Assembly (NCBI GenBank): GCA_009377385.1
Contig: WHUD01000011.1
Span: 1 to 58,033, forward strand
Origin: Actinophytocola sp.
Lineage (GTDB): Bacteria; Actinomycetota; Actinomycetes; Mycobacteriales; Pseudonocardiaceae
Length of the DNA: 58,033 nucleotides
Reading direction: 5' to 3'
Part shown: in pieces, positions 52,281 to 58,033 of the stretch
Position numbering within the stretch: position 1 is the first letter of the stretch
How the letters are laid out: each line of letters starts with the position of its first letter
Position numbers and translations under genes: made by a program
Notes under the pieces: generated by a model
Told to the model about the DNA's origin: nothing
The model's input: the letters and a program-made list of their open reading frames with translations, nothing else
Databases searched by the model: none

Positions 52281-52724
52281 CTAATCCCCGTCGAAGCCGC
52301 TCCTGCGGTCGCGCTTGAGCCTGCCGCGCTGCTTCTTCGCCGACAGTCGCCGTTCCTTCGCGCCCCTGGTCGGCTTGGTCGGCTTGCGCTTTCGCGGCGG
52401 TGGAGCGGCGGCCTCCGCCAGTAGCGCCGTCAGCCGTTCCCGCGCGGCCTCCCGGTTCGCCAACTGCGCCCGGTGCTCGCTCGCCACCACCGTCACCACG
52501 CCGTCGACCAGCCGGGAGCGCAGCCGATCCAGCATCCGCTGCCGCAGCGACTCCGGCACGCTGGCCGACCGCGCCACATCGAACGACAACTCCACCCTGG
52601 AATCCGTCGTGTTCACGCCCTGCCCGCCGGGTCCGGACGACCGCGAGAACCGTTCCCGCAGCTCACCGGCCGGGATGGTGAACCGCGAGTTCACCACCAC
52701 GTCGCCGCGTGCGTCGGCCGTCAT
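52281..52724 (-). CDS. arfB: alternative ribosome-rescue factor / peptidyl-tRNA hydrolase ArfB
   Basis: A 147-residue protein. It has the class I release-factor GGQ domain (RSSGPGGQGVNTTDSRVEL) with no codon-recognition domain. A long basic C-terminal tail follows (PPPRKRKPTKPTRGAKERRL to GRLKRDRRS) that enters the empty mRNA channel of stalled ribosomes. It hydrolyses peptidyl-tRNA on ribosomes lacking a stop codon. ATG 52724 matches the family start. It begins 10 bp after the purM stop and may be read from the purine operon. Confidence 0.92.
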   Translation of the reverse strand: MTADARGDVVVNSRFTIPAGELRERFSRSSGPGGQGVNTTDSRVELSFDVARSASVPESLRQRMLDRLRSRLVDGVVTVVASEHRAQLANREAARERLTALLAEAAAPPPRKRKPTKPTRGAKERRLSAKKQRGRLKRDRRSGFDGD

Positions 52725-52734
52725 CAGAACAGGT

Positions 52735-53835
52735 TCAGAACCTCGGGTGGTCGCCGTGCAACGTGGCGCGGGCGCCCTCCGGGTCATCGGCGGGCCGGAT
52801 GTCGCCGAGCACCCATGCCGGCACGTGCCGCGCGGTCAGCACGGCCAGCGCGCGGTCGACGTCCTCCGGCGCGATGATCGCGACCATCCCGACGCCCATG
52901 TTGAACGTCTTCTCCATCTCGGCGCGGGCGACCTTGCCGCGCTGCGCGATCATCCGGTAGATCGGCTGCGGCGTCCAGCTCGACCGCTCCAGGTTCGCGA
53001 TCAGCCCGCGCGGGATCACCCGCTCCAGGTTCGCCTCAAGCCCACCGCCGGTGATGTGCGCGAAGGTGCGCGCGTGCGTCTCGGCCGCGAGCGCGAGGCA
53101 GTCCCGCGCGTAGATGCGGGTCGGCTCGAGCATCTCCTCGCCAAGCGTGCGGCCGAACTCCTCGACGTGTCCGTGCAGCGGCATCCGCGCGTCCGTCAGC
53201 AGCACCTTGCGCGCCAGCGAGTAGCCGTTGGAGTGCAGCCCCGTCGAGCCCATCGCGATCACGACGTCGCCAGGACGCACCCGGTCCGGCCCGAGCAACT
53301 CGGACGCCTCGACGGCGCCGACACCGGTGGCCGAGACGTCGTAGTCGTCGTCGCCCATCAGCCCGCGATGCTCCGCCGTCTCGCCGCCGAGCAGCGCACA
53401 GCCAGCCTGGACGCAACCCTCGGCGATCCCGGCGACGATGTCGGCGACGCGCTCCGGTTTGACCTTGCCGATGGCGATGTAGTCCTGCAGGAACAGCGGC
53501 TCGGCGCCGGTCACGACCAGGTCGTCGACAACCATCGCCACCAGGTCGATACCGATGGTGTCGTGCGTGTCCATCGCCTGCGCGACGGCGAGCTTGGTGC
53601 CGACGCCGTCCGTCGACGACGCGAGCACCGGCTCTTTCCAGCGGTCCAGCTTGAGCGAGAACAGCCCCGCGAAACCGCCGACGCCGCCAAGCACCTCCGG
53701 CCTGCTCGCCCGCTTCGCGTGCGGTTTGAGCAGCTCGACGGCCGCGTCGCCAGCCTCGATGTCGACACCGGCGCCGGCGTACGTCGCTCCTGCGGGGCGT
53801 TCCGGCTGTGCAGGGGGTGGCACAGTGCACTCCAT
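52735..53835 (-). CDS. purM: phosphoribosylformylglycinamidine cyclo-ligase (AIR synthetase)
   Basis: A 366-residue enzyme of step 5 of purine biosynthesis, making AIR from FGAM with ATP. It shows STDGVGTKLAVAQAMDTHDTIG, DLVVTGAEPLFLQDYIA, ALLGGETAEHRG, GSTGLHSNGYSL and the HITGGGLEANLERV loop, all typical of PurM. A ~18-residue N-terminal extension precedes TYAGAGVDIEAGD. It follows purF by 18 bp in the same operon. Confidence 0.96.
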   Translation of the reverse strand: MECTVPPPAQPERPAGATYAGAGVDIEAGDAAVELLKPHAKRASRPEVLGGVGGFAGLFSLKLDRWKEPVLASSTDGVGTKLAVAQAMDTHDTIGIDLVAMVVDDLVVTGAEPLFLQDYIAIGKVKPERVADIVAGIAEGCVQAGCALLGGETAEHRGLMGDDDYDVSATGVGAVEASELLGPDRVRPGDVVIAMGSTGLHSNGYSLARKVLLTDARMPLHGHVEEFGRTLGEEMLEPTRIYARDCLALAAETHARTFAHITGGGLEANLERVIPRGLIANLERSSWTPQPIYRMIAQRGKVARAEMEKTFNMGVGMVAIIAPEDVDRALAVLTARHVPAWVLGDIRPADDPEGARATLHGDHPRF

Positions 53836-53853
53836 CCTGATGTTGTGAAAGCT

Positions 53854-55443
53854 CTACGGACGCTTGACAGCGTCTTCGGCACCATAGCCTGCCTGCGGTA
53901 CCGAGAGTGAAGACGTCGCTGACGGCTCATCAGGTTGCCGCGCCGGTTGCAGACTCTCCAGCACGTGCTTGCCGATCAGTTCGTCGTCGGGCAACGGAAT
54001 CGGGTACTCACCATCGAAACATGCTGCGCACAGCCTGGACGCGGGCTGCTCGGACGCCGCGATGAGCCCGTCGAGCGACACGTAACCGAGCGAGTCGGCG
54101 CCGATGGAGCGGCGGATGCCCTCCATGTCGAGCCCGTTGGCGATCAGCTCGGCGCGGGAGGCGAAGTCGATGCCGTAGAAACACGGCCAGCGCACCGGCG
54201 GCGACGCGATCCTGACGTGCACCTCGAGCGCACCGGCCTCGCGCAGCATCCGCACCAGCGCGCGCTGGGTGTTGCCGCGCACGATGGAGTCGTCGACGAC
54301 GACAAGCCGCTTGCCCCTGATCACGTCGCGCAGCGGGTTGAGCTTGAGCCGGATGCCGAGCTGCCGGATGGTCTGCGACGGCTGTATGAACGTCCTGCCG
54401 ACGTAGGCGTTCTTGACGAGGCCGGAGCCGTAGGGGATGCCAGAGGACTGCGCGTAGCCGATCGCGGCAGGCGTGCCCGACTCAGGCACCGGGATGACGA
54501 GGTCGCCCTCTGCGGGGTGCTCCTGTGCCAGCCTGCGGCCGATCTCGACGCGGGTGGCGTGCACGCTGCGACCCGCGATGGTGGTGTCCGGCCGGGCCAG
54601 GTAGACGTACTCGAACACGCAGCCCTTCGGCTCCGGCGCGGCGAACCGGGAGGAGCGCAGGCCGTCTGCGTCGATGGCGAGCAGTTCGCCAGGCTCGACC
54701 TCGCGCACGAACGACGCGCCGACGATGTCAAGCCCCGCCGTCTCGCTTGCGACGACCCAGCCGCGCTCAAGCCTGCCGAGCACGAGCGGGCGGACGCCCT
54801 GCGGGTCGCGGGCGGCGTACAGGGTGTTCTCGTCGGCGAAGACAAGGCAGAACGCGCCCTTGAAGGTGGGCAGCAGCTCCAACGCGGCCGCTTCGACACC
54901 CTTATCGGCCGCCGCGGAGGCGAGCAGCGCCGTCATCACGTCGGAGTCGGTCGTCGCGCGGTTGTCCTGGCGCGGGCCGCGCAGGTCATCGCCGTTGCCG
55001 ATGGCGCCGATCTCGGCCGCTCGCGCCGCGAGTTCGGCCGTGTTGACGAGGTTGCCGTTGTGGCCGAGCGCGATGCCGCTGCCGGTCGCTGTGTTGCGGA
55101 AGGTGGGCTGGGCGTTCTCCCATGTGCTGCCGCCTGTGGTGGAGTAGCGGCAGTGGCCGACGGCGATGTGGCCTTCGAGCGCGCAGAGCACCTGCTCATC
55201 GAACACCTGGCTGACAAGGCCGAGATCCTTGAAGACGACGGTCTGCGAGCCGTCAGAGACGGAGATGCCCGCCGCCTCCTGGCCGCGGTGCTGCAGCGCG
55301 TAGAGCCCGTAGTAGGCGAGCTTGGCGACTTCTTCTCCAGGTGCCCAAGCCCCGAAAACCCCGCACTCTTCGCGGGGCTCGGGGTCGGTGCTGTGATCCA
55401 AGGCTAGGTCGCCGGTGTTGTCGTTGGCGCCGTGCGATGCCAC
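53854..55443 (-). CDS. purF: amidophosphoribosyltransferase
   Basis: A 529-residue enzyme of the first committed purine step, PRPP + Gln to phosphoribosylamine. The N-terminal nucleophile is Cys27 in EECGVFG after a propeptide that is removed in the family. Glutaminase motifs include HRGQEAAGIS, GHCRYSTTGGS and GHNGNLVNT. The PRPP motif is RLVVVDDSIVRGNTQ. Cys residues near the C-terminus (SRLCAACFDGEYP) fit the Fe-S class. GTG 55443 has AGGAG upstream. Only the purF-purM pair is seen here; purL is outside the window. Confidence 0.96.
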   Translation of the reverse strand: MASHGANDNTGDLALDHSTDPEPREECGVFGAWAPGEEVAKLAYYGLYALQHRGQEAAGISVSDGSQTVVFKDLGLVSQVFDEQVLCALEGHIAVGHCRYSTTGGSTWENAQPTFRNTATGSGIALGHNGNLVNTAELAARAAEIGAIGNGDDLRGPRQDNRATTDSDVMTALLASAAADKGVEAAALELLPTFKGAFCLVFADENTLYAARDPQGVRPLVLGRLERGWVVASETAGLDIVGASFVREVEPGELLAIDADGLRSSRFAAPEPKGCVFEYVYLARPDTTIAGRSVHATRVEIGRRLAQEHPAEGDLVIPVPESGTPAAIGYAQSSGIPYGSGLVKNAYVGRTFIQPSQTIRQLGIRLKLNPLRDVIRGKRLVVVDDSIVRGNTQRALVRMLREAGALEVHVRIASPPVRWPCFYGIDFASRAELIANGLDMEGIRRSIGADSLGYVSLDGLIAASEQPASRLCAACFDGEYPIPLPDDELIGKHVLESLQPARQPDEPSATSSLSVPQAGYGAEDAVKRP

Positions 55444-55516
55444 CAATAGCTCCTGCGAGGACGAGGGACGGCCGTTCCCAGTGTAGCCGCTCAACCTGCC
55501 CTAAACGGGCGTCCTC

Positions 55517-55534
55517 GAGTGGGACTGCCCACTC
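55517..55534. terminator. small hairpin between purF and the upstream gene
   Basis: GAGTGGG-ACTG-CCCACTC, a 7-bp perfect stem, 20 bp after the stop of the upstream minus-strand gene and 74 bp before purF. It may be a weak terminator or part of the purF leader. Confidence 0.35.
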
Positions 55535-55553
55535 CGACCGGGCCGCAGGGTGA

Positions 55554-55916
55554 TCAGCCGACCGTGGCGAGCCACTTGGCAGCGCCGGGGCGTACCGGCA
55601 CCCAGCAGCCGCTGTTCTCGCCCTTGCGCGACGGCACGGCGTGGTCGTCCGGCAGCGCGAGCATCGCGCCGAGCACCGTGCCCACGTACCCGCTCGTCTG
55701 CCACAGCACGCGGCGCGGGGCGAGGACGTCGGTCTCGTCGCCCGGCATCCGCATGGCGTGCACGTCGTTCTCGTCGTGCAGCTTGACGACGTCGATGACG
55801 CCGTTGTGCACCCGCACACCGACGACGGCGGCGATCTCGCCGTCGTCGTCGGTGGGGTGCACGAACCGAAAGCCGCGTGTGACGAGCTGCCGCAGCTGGT
55901 CAGCTGTGCTGATCAC
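55554..55916 (-). CDS. hypothetical protein
   Basis: A ~120-residue soluble protein of unknown function, starting at GTG 55916 (VISTADQLRQLVTRGFRFVHP) with a GGAG site. ATG 55946 is an alternative and would overlap the DUF397 gene by 17 bp. Its beta-rich middle (AAVVGVRVHNGVIDVVKLHDENDVHAMRM) ends in GCWVPVRPGAAKWLA. It lies just downstream of the DUF397 gene on the same strand, so probably the same transcript. Confidence 0.65.
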   Translation of the reverse strand: MISTADQLRQLVTRGFRFVHPTDDDGEIAAVVGVRVHNGVIDVVKLHDENDVHAMRMPGDETDVLAPRRVLWQTSGYVGTVLGAMLALPDDHAVPSRKGENSGCWVPVRPGAAKWLATVG

Positions 55917-55929
55917 GGTGGCTCCAGTG

Positions 55930-56169
55930 TCAGCTTGCGATGTCATCGAACTCGCCGTCTTTGGCGCCTGCGACGAACGCTGCGATCTCCGCCTTGGTGT
56001 AGACCAGCGCGGGGCCGTCCGGGAAGCGGGAGTTGCGCATCGCGATCTCGCCGTTGGTCAGCCGCGCCACTTCGACACAGTTGCCGACCGCGCCACTTCG
56101 GGAACTCTTGTGCCACGTAACGTCAGTCAAGTCCGTTGCGGGCATACCGTTGGCGATGGAGTTCGCCAT
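55930..56169 (-). CDS. DUF397 protein
   Basis: A 79-residue DUF397 member: DVTWHKSSRSGAVGNCVEVARL then VRNS-like IAMRNSRFPDGPALVYTKAEIAAFV. In actinobacteria DUF397 proteins often lie beside Scr1-type XRE regulators and may act as their antitoxin-like or signalling partners; here the XRE gene is upstream. GGGAGGTGAGG precedes the ATG. It is the same strand as the Scr1 gene, 290 bp downstream. Confidence 0.88.
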   Translation of the reverse strand: MANSIANGMPATDLTDVTWHKSSRSGAVGNCVEVARLTNGEIAMRNSRFPDGPALVYTKAEIAAFVAGAKDGEFDDIAS

Positions 56170-56195
56170 CTCTTCCCTCACCTCCCGACTTAAAG

Positions 56196-56270
56196 GGATG
56201 CATCTGCACGTGCATCCGGCTGTGCGACGCAATCTAGCACGTGTACCGGCAGACGCAAATGCATGTGCAT
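56196..56270. promoter_or_regulatory. two TGCA-rich palindromes upstream of the DUF397 gene
   Basis: Site 1: GGATGCA / TGCATCC arms with 8-bp spacer (56196-56217). Site 2: ATGCA-TG-TGCAT (56259-56270). They share TGCA(T) words and sit 27 and 90 bp before the DUF397 start. Candidate operators for the adjacent Scr1-type regulator. Confidence 0.45.
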
Positions 56271-56299
56271 CAAACCTGTCACCAGGAGTGCACAGAGTG

Positions 56300-56407
56300 C
56301 TTAAGAGCTCGTCTCATATTCACGTCCGGGTGACAAGGATTGCTGCGTCAGTGGAACCAGCTGTATACGCCGATCAGTGCAAGGTTCCGCTGACCGGGGC
56401 TCTTAAG
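56300..56407. repeat. nested inverted repeat between DUF397 and Scr1 genes
   Basis: Outer perfect 9-bp arms CTTAAGAGC (56300-56308) and GCTCTTAAG (56399-56407). Inside, 12-bp arms GTCAGTGGAACC (56347-56358) and GGTTCCGCTGAC (56383-56394) with one mismatch (G-U in RNA). It may be a structured RNA, terminator or mini-element. No reading frame in it. Confidence 0.55.
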
Positions 56408-56459
56408 GGCCTGATCATCCAATCGGGCGGCAAATAGTGACGCGCCGGTGAACAGTGGC

Positions 56460-57344
56460 TTAAATCTCGTTACGGACCTTCTCGATCAACGCGCGGGACT
56501 GCTCCGGCGTCTCCGCATCGACCGCGAGCTGGTCGATGACGCGCGCGTACGGCTCGAGGTCGTCCTGCTTGTCGAGATACACCGCACCGGTGAGGTACTC
56601 GACGTAGACGATGTCCGGAAGCTCCTGCTCGGCGAAGCGCAGCACACTGAACGCGCCCTCAGCGCCGTGGCTGCTGCGGCTGTACGGCAGCACCTGGAGC
56701 GCGATGTGCGGCATCTTCGTCCACTCGATCAGCACGTCGAGCTGGTCCTTCAGCACGGCGTGCCCGCCGACGGGGCGGTGCAGCACCGCTTCGTCGATGA
56801 ACGCCCACACTCGGGGCGCGTTGGGCCGGGTGAGGATCTTCTGCCTTCGCATGCGCAGCGCGATGCGGCGTTCGACGGCGTCGGTGACGAACTCCGGCCT
56901 TCCCCTGTTCGCGACGGCCCGCGCGTAGTCCTCCGTCTGCAGCAGGCCTGGCACGAACTGGAGCTCGAACGTCTGGATACGCGACGCGGACTCCTCAAGC
57001 CCGACGTAGTTGGTGAACCAGCTCGGCAGCAGGTCGTGGTAGCGGTACCACCAGCCAGGCTCGTTGGAGTCCTCCACCATCTGCATGTACTCGGCGCGCT
57101 CCTGCGGGTTGGAGAGCCCGTAGAGCGTCATCAGGTCCTCGATGTCGCGTGGCTTGAAGCCGACCCTGCCCAGCTCCATCCGGCTGATCTTGGACTCCGA
57201 GCCTCGGATGTGGAATCCCGCGTCAGCGCGGGAGACTCCCGCCGCCTCCCGCAGTCGCCGCAGCTGTGCCCCGAGCACCATGCGACGAGCGGTCGGTGTT
57301 CCGCTGCTCTGGTCCGTGCCACCCCTACCGGACTGGAGTGTCAT
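56460..57344 (-). CDS. XRE-family regulator with DUF5753 (Scr1 type)
   Basis: A 294-residue regulator. The helix-turn-helix is LGAQLRRLREAAGVSRADAGFHIRGSESKISRMELGRV (~24-60). The DUF5753 ligand domain follows (IQTFELQFVPGLLQTEDYARAV, AFIDEAVLHRPVGGHAVLKDQL, YSRSSHGAEGAFSVLRF). Paired DUF397/Scr1 genes are numerous in this order and regulate secondary metabolism or toxin-like pairs. Divergent from the methyltransferase gene at 57507, which probably belongs to the same group. Confidence 0.9.
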   Translation of the reverse strand: MTLQSGRGGTDQSSGTPTARRMVLGAQLRRLREAAGVSRADAGFHIRGSESKISRMELGRVGFKPRDIEDLMTLYGLSNPQERAEYMQMVEDSNEPGWWYRYHDLLPSWFTNYVGLEESASRIQTFELQFVPGLLQTEDYARAVANRGRPEFVTDAVERRIALRMRRQKILTRPNAPRVWAFIDEAVLHRPVGGHAVLKDQLDVLIEWTKMPHIALQVLPYSRSSHGAEGAFSVLRFAEQELPDIVYVEYLTGAVYLDKQDDLEPYARVIDQLAVDAETPEQSRALIEKVRNEI

Positions 57345-57506
57345 CTCTGCCTCTCGCTCCTGGCATCTCAAGCCGTCCCCGCCCGATCACTCAGCGTACA
57401 AGGCCGGGTGCTCGCGTCAAGCGCGACTCCCGCGTTTACGGGGTGATCGACGGACCTCTAGGCTACGTGTGATCCGCGTTACGTGAATACAGGTACGAGG
57501 TTGTCG

Positions 57507-58033
57507 ATGACAAATGCTGTCCCGGATTATCCCGTTCCCGCCGGAGTCGACCCAACGAAAGTGAGTATCGCTCGGGTTTACGACGCCTTCCTCAACGGCA
57601 AGGACAACTTCGAGGTCGACCGCCAGGTCCTCAAGATGGTCCGGAGCAAGGTGCCAGAAGCCCAGGACATGGCCACCGAGAACCGCACGTTCCTGATCAG
57701 GGCGGTGCGGTTCCTGGCAAGCCAGACCGGCATCAACCAGTTCCTCGACTGCGGTTCCGGGTTGCCCACAGCGGAAAACGTGCATCAGGTAGCGCAGCGG
57801 ATCAACCCGGAGGCACGGGTCGTCTACGTCGACAACGATCCGGTCGTCCTCGCGCACGGGCGCGCGTTGCTTGAGGAAAACGAGCGGACGCACTTCACGT
57901 CGGCCGACATCTTCAAGCCGAAGGAGATCCTGGAGAACGACGTCGTCCGCAAGCACATCAACCTCTCGGAGCCGCTGATCTTCCTGCAGGTCGGCACGTT
58001 CCAGCTGCACGACGGCCCGCGCGAAGAGCCCGC
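57507..58033 (+). CDS. SAM-dependent methyltransferase, PF04672 (DUF574) type, N-terminal part
   Basis: ATG 57507 opens a frame running off the right edge, 175 residues with no stop. It begins PVPAGVDPTKVSIARVYDAFLNGKDNFEVDRQVL and continues to FLASQTGINQFLDCGSGLPTAENVHQ (SAM motif) and VVYVDNDPVVLAHGRALL. This is the start of PF04672 proteins, which are common beside Scr1/DUF397 pairs. The substrate is unknown. Confidence 0.9.
   Translation, partial: MTNAVPDYPVPAGVDPTKVSIARVYDAFLNGKDNFEVDRQVLKMVRSKVPEAQDMATENRTFLIRAVRFLASQTGINQFLDCGSGLPTAENVHQVAQRINPEARVVYVDNDPVVLAHGRALLEENERTHFTSADIFKPKEILENDVVRKHINLSEPLIFLQVGTFQLHDGPREEP

Noticed and set aside
56196-56407. Attachment sites or integron attC-like site
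   Set aside because: No integrase is seen and the arms lack the conserved attC core; a regulatory or structural RNA role is simpler.

Overview
The window is chromosomal DNA from a high-GC actinomycete. The best fit is the Pseudonocardiaceae (the Amycolatopsis, Saccharomonospora, Prauserella group). This rests on several linked traits: frequent GTG starts and strong purine-rich Shine-Dalgarno sites, an Scr1-type XRE regulator beside a DUF397 protein and a PF04672-type methyltransferase, an RsiG (AmfC) homologue, DUF3073, a mycobacterial-like HtdX/FabG4/FadA2 cluster, and short intergenic 21-bp repeats. The genus is inferred, not shown. No rRNA, tRNA, CRISPR array, transposase or phage gene was recognised, so the window reads as core chromosome with small accessory patches.

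Layout. 1-5.9 kb (minus strand): a polar amino-acid ABC transporter, a large beta-solenoid-like membrane protein, a GroES-like protein and the N-terminus of a VanW-type protein cut by the window edge. 6.1-7.5 kb: an M20 peptidase. 7.9-11.6 kb: a branched-chain 2-oxoacid dehydrogenase operon (bkdABC), followed by a long palindromic element and fxsA. 12.2-18.2 kb: two tandem SCP2-like proteins, a TetR regulator, and the MaoC-FabG4 / FadA2 divergon. Matching palindromes lie upstream of tetR and inside the divergon. 18.4-23.6 kb: a DUF4282 protein, a DrrAB-type ABC exporter, a TipA-type MerR regulator with a strong internal start, and an AAA ATPase, with three blocks of short tandem repeats between them.

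23.9-29.5 kb: a secreted TAP-type alpha/beta hydrolase, a small membrane protein whose upstream region holds a cluster of DnaA-box-like sites, a sulfatase frameshifted at its active-site motif, and GTP-dependent PEP carboxykinase. 29.9-34.5 kb: a tightly coupled operon of two dynamin-like GTPases flanking a GrpE-like protein, plus a calcium-loop (DUF6802-like) protein. 34.6-38.3 kb: a NarL-type two-component system followed by an ABC-2 transporter. 38.6-46.6 kb: a protein of unknown function, trmB, an amidohydrolase, a CAP-domain protein that seems to have lost its last residues to a stop codon, an SDR, a 32-residue membrane peptide coupled to a nitrobindin, and a LuxR-type regulator next to a methyltransferase.

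46.6-58 kb: a PabC-like enzyme, YgfZ, an RsiG homologue with both c-di-GMP motifs, DUF3073, 3-hydroxybutyryl-CoA dehydrogenase, a TIGR03086 protein, ArfB, purM, purF, then the DUF397 / Scr1 / methyltransferase group with nested inverted repeats.

The most novel-looking items are the GTPase-GrpE-GTPase operon, the RsiG homologue, the paired TetR operators, the DnaA-box cluster away from any replication gene, the two-product tipA gene, and the nested inverted repeat between the DUF397 and Scr1 genes.
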